From the NCBI GenBank assembly GCA_009760885.1, contig CM019692.1, positions 53,893,262-53,957,261 on the forward strand: DNA of 64,000 bases, given 5' to 3'. This stretch comes from Achatina immaculata (Eukaryota; Mollusca; Gastropoda; Stylommatophora; Achatinidae). Position numbers and translations under genes: made by a program. The notes beneath the pieces were generated by a model. It saw only the letters and a program-made list of their open reading frames with translations, was not told the DNA's origin and made no database searches. Positions 11,160 through 21,284 of the stretch are shown here, one piece after another (within the stretch, counting starts at the first letter, position 1; each line of letters opens with the position of its first letter).

Positions 11160-11745
11160 TAGGAGGTAAGACTGGTGGTCAGAGGTAATATTGGTGGTAG
11201 GTGGTAGGATAGGTCGCCAGAGATAAGGTTGGTGGTCAGAGGTAATATTGGTGGTAGGTGGTAGGATAGGTCGCCAGAGATAAGGTTGGTGGTCAGAGGT
11301 AATATTGGTGGTAGGTGGTAGGATAGGTCGCCAGAGATAAGGTTGGTGGTCAGAGGTAATATTGGTGGTAGGTGGTAGGATAGGTCGCCAGAGATAAGGT
11401 TGGTGGTCGGAGGTAAGATTGGTGGTCAGTGGTAAGGTTGGTGGTCAGAGGCATGATTGGTCGTCGGAGGTAAGATTGGTGGTCGGTTGTAAGTTTGGTG
11501 GTCGGTGGTAAGATTGGTGGTCGGTGGTAAGATTGGTAGTCGGAGATAAGATTGGTGGGCGAAAGTAAGATTGGTGATCAGAAGAAAAATTGGTGGTCGG
11601 AGATAAGATTGATGGTCGAACCAATATTGGTGGTCGGTGGTATGATTAGTGGTCGGTGGTGAGATTGGTGATCGGTGGCAAGATTGATGGTTGGAGGTAA
11701 GATTTAGGATCGAAGGTAAGATTGGTGGTCGGTGGTAAGAGAATA
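11160..11745 (+). repeat. Minisatellite, 19-20-bp unit with a 59-bp higher-order repeat
   Basis: The base unit is GGTAAGATTGGTGGTCGG. Between about 11190 and 11410 a compound unit of about 59 bp (GATAGGTCGCCAGAGATAAG followed by two base units) is repeated four times almost unchanged. To the right the units degenerate. On the + strand the units contain GGTAAG, a donor-like string. Confidence 0.9.
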
Positions 11746-11904
11746 TCAGATGCCAAACATGAACCAGAAGATAAAAGCAGAAGATAACAGGAGAACGAAT
11801 ACTCCCACAAGCAGAATTATTATTTGAAAAAAAGCAAAGTTTACTAAATAATTCTGGATGTGAAGATTTATTACTTACCCTTCACATTAAACGGCGGAAT
11901 TTTT

Positions 11905-11979
11905 TCAACACTGGGGTCAATTCAGCCTCAGAAAATGGGTACCTTTGGCTTCCATGAGGAGAGAAAAACAACGAGGACA
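11905..11979 (+). mobile_element. SINE-1 body, left remnant next to the 21-bp array
   Basis: GGGTCAATTCAGCCTC, AAAATGGGTACC and GAGGAGAGAAAAACAACGAG align in order with the SINE-1 body at 42425-42510 (AAAGTCAACCTAGCC, AAAATGGGCATC, AGGAAAACAAAGGCATCGAG). The SINE then continues as GGACAG followed by the array. The matching right half is at 17521-17600. The tRNA-like head is absent. Confidence 0.7.
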
Positions 11980-12189
11980 GATGCTGGCCTTCCTACCTCA
12001 GATGTTGGTCTTCCTACCTAAGATGTTGGTCTTCCTACCTTAGATGCTGGTCTTCCTACCTCAGATGTTGGTCTTCCTACCTAAGATGTTGGTCTTCCTA
12101 CCTTAGATGCTGGTCTTCCTACCTAAGATGCTGGTCTTCCTACCTAAGATGCTGGTCTTCCTACCTCAGATGCTGGTCTTCCTACCTAA

Positions 12190-14640
12190 GATGCTGGTCT
12201 TCCTAGCTAAGATGCTGGTCTTCCTACCTAAGATACTGGTCTTCCTACCTAAGATGCTGGTCTTCCTACCTTAGATGCTGGTCTTCCTACCTAAGATGCT
12301 GGTCTTCCTACCTCAGATGCTGGCCTTCCTACCTAAGATGTTGGTCTTCCTACCTCAGATGTTGGTCTTCCTATCTAAGATGTTGGTCTTCCTACCTAAG
12401 ATGCTAGCCTTCCTACCTATGATGCTGGTCTTCCTACCTAAGATGTTGGTCTTCCTATCTCAGATGTTGGTCTTCCTACCTAAGATGTTGGTCTTCCTAC
12501 CTCAGATGTTGATCTTCCTACCTAAGATGCTGTTCTTCCTACCTCAGATGTTGGTCTTCCTATCTGAGATGCTGGCCTTCCTACCTAAGATACTGGCCTT
12601 TCTACCTAAGATGCTGGCCTTCCTACCTAAGATACTGGCCTTTCTACATCAGATGTTGGTCTTCCTACCTAAGATGCTGGTCTTCCTACCTCAGATGTTG
12701 GTCTTCCTACCTAAGATGTTGGTCTTCCTACCTAAGATGCTAGCCTTCCTACCTATGATGTTGGTCTTCCTACCTAAGATGTTGGTCTTCCTATCTCAGA
12801 TGTTGGTCTTCCTACCTAAGATGTTGGTCTTCCTACCTCAGATGTTGATCTTCCTACCTAAGATGCTGGTCTTCCTACCTCAGATGTTGGTCTTCCTATC
12901 TGAGATGCTGGCCTTCCTACCTAAGATACTGGCCTTCCTACCTAAGATGCTGGCCTTCCTACCTAAGATACTGGCCTTTCTACATCAGATGTTGGTCTTC
13001 CTACCTAAGATACTGGCCTTTCTACATCAGATGTTGGTCTTCCTACCTAAGATACTGGCCTTTCTACATCAGATGTTGGTCTTCCTACCTAAGATGCTGG
13101 CATTCCTACCTCAGATTTGGTCTTCCTACCTCAGATGTTGGCCTTCCTACCTCAGATGTTGGTCCTTCTACCTAAGATGCTGGCCTTCCTACCTCAGATG
13201 TTGGTCCTTCTACCTAAGATGCTGGCCTTCCTACCTCAGATGTTGGTCTTCCTACCTCAGATGCTGGCCTTCCTACCTAGGATGTTGGTCTTCCTATCTA
13301 AGATGTTGGTCTTCCTATCTAAGATGCTGGTCTTTCTACCTAAGATGCTGGTCTTCCTACCTCAGATGTTGGCCTTCCTACCTAAGATGCTGGCCTTCCT
13401 ACCTCAGATGTTGGTCCTTCTACCTAAGATGCTGGCCTTCCTACCTCAGATGTTGGTCTTCCTACCTCAGATGCTGGCCTTCCTACCTAGGATGTTGGTC
13501 TTCCTATCTAAGATGTGGTCTTCCTATCTAAGATGCTGGTCTTCCTATCTAAGATGCTGGTCTTCCTACCTAAGATGCTTGTCTTCCTATCTAAGATGCT
13601 GGTCTTTCTACCTAAGATGCTGGTCTTCCTACCTAAGATGCTGGCCTTCCTACCTCAGATGTTGGTCCTTCTACCTAAGATGTTGGTCTTCCTACCTAAG
13701 ATGCTGGTCTTATTACATAAGATGCTGGTCTTCCTACCTAAGATGCTGGTCTTTCTACCTAAGATGCTTGTCTTCCTATCTAAGATGTTGGTCTTCCTAC
13801 CTAAGATGCTGGTCTTCCTACCTAAGATGCTGGTTTTCCTATCTAAGATGCTGGCCTTCCTACCTAAGATGCTGATCTTCCTACCTAAGATGCTTGTCTT
13901 CCTACCTAAGATGCTGGTCTTCCTACCTAAGATGCTGGTCTTTCTACCTAAGATGCTGGTCTTCCTATCTAAGATGCTGGTCTTCCTACCTAAGATGCTT
14001 GTCTTCCTACCTAAGATGCTGGTCTTCCTACCTAAGATGTTGATCTTCCTACCTAAGATGTTGGTCTTCCTACCTCAGATGTTGGTCTTCCTATCTGAGA
14101 TGCTGGCCTTCCTACCTAAGATACTGGCCTTCCTACCTAAGATGCTGGCCTTCCTACCTAAGATACTGGCCTTTCTACATAAGATGTTGGTCTTCCTACC
14201 TAAGATGCTGGCATTCCTACCTCAGATTTGGTCTTCCTACCTCAGATGTTGGCCTTTCTACATCAGATGTTGGTCCTTCTACCTAAGATGCTGGCCTTCC
14301 TACCTCAGATGTTGGTCCTTCTACCTAAGATGCTGGCCTTCCTACCTCAGATGTTGGTCCTTCTACCTAAGATGCTGGTCTTCCTACCTCAGATGTTGGT
14401 CCTTCTACCTAAGATGCTGGCCTTCCTACCTCAGATGTTGGTCTTCCTACCTCAGATGCTGGCCTTCCTACCTAGGATGTTGGTCTTCCTATCTAAGATG
14501 TTGGTCTTCCTATCTAAGATGCTGGTCTTCCTACCTCAGATGCTGGCCTTCCTACCTAGGATGTTGGTCTTCCTATCTAAGATGTTGGTCTTCCTATCTA
14601 AGATGCTGGTCTTTCTACCTAAGATGCTGGTCTTCTACCT
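12190..14640 (+). repeat. Higher-order tandem duplication inside the 21-bp array, copy 1
   Basis: The same order of variant units recurs 2,473-2,474 bp further right. Landmarks: the GATGCTAGCC unit at 12401 and 14874, the short CAGATTTGGTC unit after GGCATTCC at 13101 and 15574, and a second such unit at 14212 and 16686. The single-base change in offset reflects one missing T near 13515 in copy 1. Confidence 0.9.
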
Positions 14641-14659
14641 AAGATGCTGGTCTTCCTAC

Positions 14660-17110
14660 CTAAGATGCTGGTCTTCCTAGCTAAGATGCTGGTCTTCCTA
14701 CCTAAGATACTGGTCTTCCTACCTAAGATGCTGTCTTCCTACCTAAGATGCTGGTCTTCCTACCTAAGATGCTGGTCTTCCTACCTCAGATGCTGGCCTT
14801 CCTACCTAAGATGTTGGTCTTCCTACCTCAGATGTTGGTCTTCCTACCTAAGATGTTGGTCTTCCTACCTAAGATGCTAGCCTTCCTACCTATGATGCTG
14901 GTCTTCCTACCTAAGATGTTGGTCTTCCTATCTCAGATGTTGGTCTTCCTACCTAAGATGTTGGTCTTCCTACCTCAGATGTTGATCTTCCTACCTAAGA
15001 TGCTGTTCTTCCTACCTCAGATGTTGGTCTTCCTATCTGAGATGCTGGCCTTCCTACCTAAGATACTGGCCTTTCTACCTAAGATGCTGGCCTTCCTACC
15101 TAAGATACTGGCCTTTCTACATCAGATGTTGGTCTTCCTACCTAAGATGCTGGTCTTCCTACCTCAGATGTTGGTCTTCCTACCTAAGATGTTGGTCTTC
15201 CTACCTAAGATGCTAGCCTTCCTACCTATGATGTTGGTCTTCCTACCTAAGATGTTGGTCTTCCTATCTCAGATGTTGGTCTTCCTACCTAAGATGTTGG
15301 TCTTCCTACCTCAGATGTTGATCTTCCTACCTAAGATGCTGGTCTTCCTACCTCAGATGTTGGTCTTCCTATCTGAGATGCTGGCCTTCCTACCTAAGAT
15401 ACTGGCCTTCCTACCTAAGATGCTGGCCTTCCTACCTAAGATACTGGCCTTTCTACATCAGATGTTGGTCTTCCTACCTAAGATACTGGCCTTTCTACAT
15501 CAGATGTTGGTCTTCCTACCTAAGATACTGGCCTTTCTACATCAGATGTTGGTCTTCCTACCTAAGATGCTGGCATTCCTACCTCAGATTTGGTCTTCCT
15601 ACCTCAGATGTTGGCCTTCCTACCTCAGATGTTGGTCCTTCTACCTAAGATGCTGGCCTTCCTACCTCAGATGTTGGTCCTTCTACCTAAGATGCTGGCC
15701 TTCCTACCTCAGATGTTGGTCTTCCTACCTCAGATGCTGGCCTTCCTACCTAGGATGTTGGTCTTCCTATCTAAGATGTTGGTCTTCCTATCTAAGATGC
15801 TGGTCTTTCTACCTAAGATGCTGGTCTTCCTACCTCAGATGTTGGTCCTTCTACCTAAGATGCTGGCCTTCCTACCTCAGATGTTGGTCCTTCTACCTAA
15901 GATGCTGGCCTTCCTACCTCAGATGTTGGTCTTCCTACCTCAGATGCTGGCCTTCCTACCTAGGATGTTGGTCTTCCTATCTAAGATGTTGGTCTTCCTA
16001 TCTAAGATGCTGGTCTTCCTATCTAAGATGCTGGTCTTCCTACCTAAGATGCTTGTCTTCCTATCTAAGATGCTGGTCTTTCTACCTAAGATGCTGGTCT
16101 TCCTACCTAAGATGCTGGCCTTCCTACCTCAGATGTTGGTCCTTCTACCTAAGATGTTGGTCTTCCTACCTAAGATGCTGGTCTTATTACATAAGATGCT
16201 GGTCTTCCTACCTAAGATGCTGGTCTTTCTACCTAAGATGCTTGTCTTCCTATCTAAGATGTTGGTCTTCCTACCTAAGATGCTGGTCTTCCTACCTAAG
16301 ATGCTGGTTTTCCTATCTAAGATGCTGGCCTTCCTACCTAAGATGCTGATCTTCCTACCTAAGATGCTTGTCTTCCTACCTAAGATGCTGGTCTTCCTAC
16401 CTAAGATGCTGGTCTTTCTACCTAAGATGCTGGTCTTCCTATCTAAGATGCTGGTCTTCCTACCTAAGATGCTTGTCTTCCTACCTAAGATGCTGGTCTT
16501 CCTACCTAAGATGTTGATCTTCCTACCTAAGATGTTGGTCTTCCTACCTCAGATGTTGGTCTTCCTATCTGAGATGCTGGCCTTCCTACCTAAGATACTG
16601 GCCTTCCTACCTAAGATGCTGGCCTTCCTACCTAAGATACTGGCCTTTCTACATAAGATGTTGGTCTTCCTACCTAAGATGCTGGCATTCCTACCTCAGA
16701 TTTGGTCTTCCTACCTCAGATGTTGGCCTTTCTACATCAGATGTTGGTCCTTCTACCTAAGATGCTGGCCTTCCTACCTCAGATGTTGGTCCTTCTACCT
16801 AAGATGCTGGCCTTCCTACCTCAGATGTTGGTCCTTCTACCTAAGATGCTGGTCTTCCTACCTCAGATGTTGGTCCTTCTACCTAAGATGCTGGCCTTCC
16901 TACCTCAGATGTTGGTCTTCCTACCTCAGATGCTGGCCTTCCTACCTAGGATGTTGGTCTTCCTATCTAAGATGTTGGTCTTCCTATCTAAGATGCTGGT
17001 CTTCCTACCTCAGATGCTGGCCTTCCTACCTAGGATGTTGGTCTTCCTATCTAAGATGTTGGTCTTCCTATCTAAGATGCTGGTCTTTCTACCTAAGATG
17101 CTGGTCTTCC
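14660..17110 (+). repeat. Higher-order tandem duplication inside the 21-bp array, copy 2
   Basis: Second copy of the 2.47-kb block described for 12190-14640. Similarity ends near 17110, where copy 1 continues with a different series of units. Confidence 0.9.
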
Positions 17111-17520
17111 TACCTCAGATGCTGGTCTTCCTACCTAAGATGCTTGTCTTCCTAACTAAGATGCTGGTCTTCCTATCTAAGATGCTGGTCTTCCTACCTA
17201 AGATGCTGGTCTTCCTACCTAAGATGCTTGTCTTCCTATCTAAGATGCTGGTCTTCCTATCTAAGATGCTGGTCTTCCTACCTAAGATGCTGGTCTTCCT
17301 ACCTAAGATGCTGGTCTTCCTACCTAAGATGCTTGTCTTCCTATCTAAGATGCTGGCCTTCCTACCTAAGATGCTGGTCTTCCTACCTAAGATGCTGGCC
17401 TTCCTAACTCAGATGCTGGCCTTCCTACCTAAGATACTGGTCTTCCTACCTCAGATACTGGTCTTCCTAACTCAGATGCTGGCCTTCCTACCTAAGATAC
17501 TGGTCTTCCTATCTCAGAAG

Positions 17521-17600
17521 CTGTAGTAGTCTAGAAATGTGGAAGCATTAACACTTTAAGCCTCTAATATATGCAGGTGCTACGGAACATTAAAAAGATC
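17521..17600 (+). mobile_element. SINE-1 body, right remnant next to the 21-bp array
   Basis: TGTAGTAGTCTAGAAATGTG followed by GAAGCATTAACACTT aligns with TGTAGTGGCCTAGAAATGTG and GAAGGAACTAACACTT at 42525-42562. Together with 11905-11979 it shows one SINE split by the array. It recurs at 19073-19150 because of the 1,552-bp duplication. Confidence 0.75.
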
Positions 17601-17677
17601 TTTGTTTATGTTCACATTTTTCAATGACCACGTTTAAATTTAACATTTTCTACATCTCTTTTTTATTTTAAAACCAG

Positions 17678-17823
17678 ATACACCAGAGCTTGTATGCGGT
17701 CGCCCAGTCTTGTATAAGAATCAGTCGAAAACAACAGAAATTGTGACTCAGTGCAGGTTTTCTAAATTCCCATTAGCCGGCGAGAAACTGCGAGACTTGA
17801 GCTGTGATGTTAAAACTTATCCA
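17678..17823 (+). CDS. IgSF-like receptor, exon C, copy 1 (phase 1 in, phase 0 out)
   Basis: The acceptor is TTTATTTTAAAACCAG and the donor is GTAAGT. It encodes the first half of a two-exon Ig-like domain: NTPELVCGRPVLYKNQS, then TQCRFSKFPLAGEK, then LSCDVKTYP. It has three cysteines and one sequon (NQS). Phase 1 entry fits exon B and phase 0 exit fits exon D, so B-C-D-E reads through without a stop. An identical copy lies 1,552 bp downstream. The donor is followed within 10 bases by the 53-bp minisatellite. Confidence 0.82.
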
Positions 17824-17829
17824 GTAAGT

Positions 17830-18395
17830 AGTTTATGTTCATGTCGTGTAAACTGGTAACTAATAAGATCAGTTAGCGTGTTTTCTGCTGCACATGTTAA
17901 CATTATAGGAAACTAATAAGATTAGTTAATGTGCTTCCTGCTGCACATGTTAACACTATAGGAAACTAGTAAAATAAGTTAATGTGTTTTATGCTGCACA
18001 TGTTAACATTAAAGGAAACTAATAAGATTAGTTAATGTGCTTCCTGCTGCACATGTTAACACTATAGGAAACTAATAAGATTAGTTAATGTGCTTCCTGC
18101 TGCACATGTTAACACTATAGGAAACTAGTAAAATAAGTTAATGTGTTTTATGCTGCACATGTTAACATTATAGGAAACTAATAAGATTAGTTAGCGTGTT
18201 TTATGCTGCACATGTTAACATTATAGGAAACTAATAAGATCAGTTAGCGTGTTTTATGCTGCACATGTTAACATTATAGGAAACTAATAAGATCAGTTAG
18301 CGTGTTTCATGCTGCACATGTTAACATTATAGGAAACTAATAAGATCAGTTAGCGTGTTTTATGCTGCACATGTTAACATTATAGGACAGTCTAG
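17830..18395 (+). repeat. Minisatellite, 53-bp unit, about 10 copies (after exon C copy 1)
   Basis: The unit begins GGAAACTAATAAGATCAGTT and contains GCTGCACATGTTAACATTAT. Two subtypes (TAATGTGCTTCCTGC and TAGCGTGTTTTATGC) alternate. Each unit carries the palindromic GTTAAC and the E-box CACATG. Confidence 0.93.
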
Positions 18396-18738
18396 GATAA
18401 ACTTTGCTTTTTGTCCTCCTCTTTCATTTTATTGCAGTTGCATAAAACTATACTTTCTCTTTCTTCATACAAGACATTTGTATAGATTCTAAGTCACGTT
18501 TACGCATATATTCTCTCTGATGGGGATAAAATTAGTTTGTGCCCATACATGTTTTTTTTCTTACCGTCCACATGTACAAAAATAAAGTTGATCCATAAAG
18601 TTCTGTGTATGTGAAAACTTGTCGCTACCACTAAGAGAAAAACTCTATGTATAAAGCGTGTCTCTGTCACTAAGAGAAAAAACTTTCTCTATAAAACTTG
18701 TCTCTGCCACAAAGAAAAAAATCTCTCTCTATAAAGCT
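18396..18738. other. Intron sequence after exon C copy 1, with start of the 39-bp repeat
   Basis: The first 250 bases are single-copy intron sequence (repeated once at 19948-20194 by the duplication). From about 18600 imperfect AAGCTTGTCTCTGCCAC units begin and are cut at the duplication junction near 18739-18746. Confidence 0.7.
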
Positions 18739-20194
18739 TGTCTTCCTACCTAAGATGCTGGTCTTCCTACCTAAGATGCTTGTCTTCCTATCTAAGATGC
18801 TGGTCTTCCTATCTAAGATGCTGGTCTTCCTACCTAAGATGCTGGTCTTCCTACCTAAGATGCTGGTCTTCCTACCTAAGATGCTTGTCTTCCTATCTAA
18901 GATGCTGGCCTTCCTACCTAAGATGCTGGTCTTCCTACCTAAGATGCTGGCCTTCCTAACTCAGATGCTGGCCTTCCTACCTAAGATACTGGTCTTCCTA
19001 CCTCAGATACTGGTCTTCCTAACTCAGATGCTGGCCTTCCTACCTAAGATACTGGTCTTCCTATCTCAGAAGCTGTAGTAGTCTAGAAATGTGGAAGCAT
19101 TAACACTTTAAGCCTCTAATATATGCAGGTGCTACGGAACATTAAAAAGATCTTTGTTTATGTTCACATTTTTCAATGACCACGTTTAAATTTAACATTT
19201 TCTACATCTCTTTTTTATTTTAAAACCAGATACACCAGAGCTTGTATGCGGTCGCCCAGTCTTGTATAAGAATCAGTCGAAAACAACAGAAATTGTGACT
19301 CAGTGCAGGTTTTCTAAATTCCCATTAGCCGGCGAGAAACTGCGAGACTTGAGCTGTGATGTTAAAACTTATCCAGTAAGTAGTTTATGTTCATGTCGTG
19401 TAAACTGGTAACTAATAAGATCAGTTAGCGTGTTTTCTGCTGCACATGTTAACATTATAGGAAACTAATAAGATTAGTTAATGTGCTTCCTGCTGCACAT
19501 GTTAACACTATAGGAAACTAGTAAAATAAGTTAATGTGTTTTATGCTGCACATGTTAACATTAAAGGAAACTAATAAGATTAGTTAATGTGCTTCCTGCT
19601 GCACATGTTAACACTATAGGAAACTAATAAGATTAGTTAATGTGCTTCCTGCTGCACATGTTAACACTATAGGAAACTAGTAAAATAAGTTAATGTGTTT
19701 TATGCTGCACATGTTAACATTATAGGAAACTAATAAGATTAGTTAGCGTGTTTTATGCTGCACATGTTAACATTATAGGAAACTAATAAGATCAGTTAGC
19801 GTGTTTTATGCTGCACATGTTAACATTATAGGAAACTAATAAGATCAGTTAGCGTGTTTCATGCTGCACATGTTAACATTATAGGAAACTAATAAGATCA
19901 GTTAGCGTGTTTTATGCTGCACATGTTAACATTATAGGACAGTCTAGGATAAACTTTGCTTTTTGTCCTCCTCTTTCATTTTATTGCAGTTGCATAAAAC
20001 TATACTTTCTCTTTCTTCATACAAGACATTTGTATAGATTCTAAGTCACGTTTACGCATATATTCTCTCTGATGGGGATAAAATTAGTTTGTGCCCATAC
20101 ATGTTTTTTTTCTTACCGTCCACATGTACAAAAATAAAGTTGATCCATAAAGTTCTGTGTATGTGAAAACTTGTCGCTACCACTAAGAGAAAAA
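18739..20194 (+). repeat. 1,552-bp tandem duplication, copy 2 (array end, SINE remnant, exon C, 53-bp repeat)
   Basis: The block repeats sequence from about 17190 to 18642 at a constant offset of 1,552 bp (atgcttg unit 17224 and 18776; exon start 17678 and 19230). The compared exon and repeat positions are identical. The junction lies where an AAGCTTGTCT unit of one repeat meets a GATGCTTGTCTTCC unit of the 21-bp array; both contain GCTTGTCT. Confidence 0.92.
19230..19375 (+). CDS. IgSF-like receptor, exon C, copy 2 (identical duplicate)
   Basis: Identical to 17678-17823 in all 146 bases, with the same acceptor and donor. The exon enters in phase 1 and leaves in phase 0, so splicing copy 1 directly to copy 2 would shift the frame and hit TGA within about 25 codons. 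A productive mRNA can use one copy only. Either copy gives the same protein. It could instead be an assembly duplicate. Confidence 0.7.
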
Positions 20195-21180
20195 CTCTCT
20201 CTATAAAGCTTGTCTCTGTCACCAAGAAAAAAACTCTCTCTATAAAGCTTGTCTCTGCAACCAATAGTAAAATTCTCTCTAGAAAGATCGTCTCTGCCAC
20301 CAAGAGTAAAATTCTCTATTACGCTTGTCTGTGCTACCAAAAAGAAATTATTTCTCTCTCCATAAAGCTTGTCTCTGTTACCAAGAAAAAAACCTTGTCT
20401 CTGAAGCTTGTCTCTGTTACCAAGAAAAAAACTTTCTCTCTGAAGCTTGTCTCTGTTACCAAGAAAAAAACTTTCTCTCTGAAGCTTGTCTCTGTTACCA
20501 AGAAAAAAACCTTGTCTCTGAAGCTTGTCTCTGTTACCAAGAAAAAAACTTTCTCTCTGAAGCTTGTCTCTGTTACCAAGAAAAAAACTTTCTCTCTGAA
20601 GCTTATCTCTGTTACCAAGAAAAAAACTTTCTCTCTGAAGCTTGTCTCTGTTACCAAGAAAAAAACTTTCTCTATGAAGCTTGTCTCTGCGACAAAGAGT
20701 AAAATTCTCTATGAAGTTTGTCTTTGCTACCAAAAGAAATTCTTTCGCTCTCCATAAAGCTGGTCTCTGCTACCAAGAGAAAAACTTTGAAGCTTGTCTC
20801 TGCCATCAAGAGTAAAACTTTCTCTATAAAACATGCCTCTGGTACCAAGAGTAGAATTCTCTCTTTAAAGCCTGTCTCTGCCACCAAGAGAAGAACTATC
20901 TAGGAATCTTGTCTGCAATACCAGAAGAAATACTCTCTCTCTCTCTCTCTCTATGAAGCTTGTCTCTGTCACCAATAGTAAAACTCTCCCTATAAAGCTT
21001 GTCTGTGCCACCAAGAGAAAAACTCTCTCTATAAATTTGTATTTGCCACCAAGAGAAAAACTCTGTATAAATTTGTCTCTGCCACCAAGATAAAAACTCT
21101 CCTTATAAAACTTGTCTGTGCCACCAAGAGAAAAACTCTCCCTATAAACTTGTATTTGCCACCAATAGAAAAACTCAGGA
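20150..21180 (+). repeat. Minisatellite, 33-41-bp unit (mostly 39 bp), about 27 copies
   Basis: The unit is AAGCTTGTCTCTGTTACCAA followed by GAAAAAAACTTTCTCTCTG. The central part (20370-20690) is very regular and the edges diverge (GCCACC, CTATAA variants). A short CT run is at 20935-20953. Open frames of over 100 codons on both strands are repeat artefacts. Confidence 0.93.
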
Positions 21181-21284
21181 AAAGAAACGATAGGATGGAA
21201 GAGAAATAAATAATATTTTAATCGCACAGATAAATATAAAGTTTATGTGTGTGGGTATTTGAAATAGAGTGATTGATCGTTTGA

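Larger units (their letters stand above)
11980..17520 (+). repeat. 21-bp minisatellite array, 5.5 kb, about 260 units
   Basis: The core unit is GATGCTGGTCTTCCTACC plus TAA, TCA or TGA-like endings, with variants GTTGG, GCTGGCC, CTATC and ATACTGG. Because 21 is divisible by three, two of the three + frames stay open for hundreds of codons (heptads MLVFLPK or CWSSYLR). These are not genes: the array lies in the intron before exon C and shows no coding constraint. The array is embedded in a SINE whose body supplies the founder sequence. Units ending CTCAG resemble strong 3' splice sites. Confidence 0.95.

Noticed and set aside
12275..17526. Open frames of 150-533 codons (MLVFLPK and CWSSYLR repeats)
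   Set aside because: They result from a 21-bp unit being a multiple of three. Two frames are open at once over the same DNA, they lie in an intron, and no splice or start context supports them.
20052..21227. Minus- and plus-strand frames over 100 codons in the 39-bp repeat
   Set aside because: 39 is a multiple of three, so frames stay open by default; several overlap.
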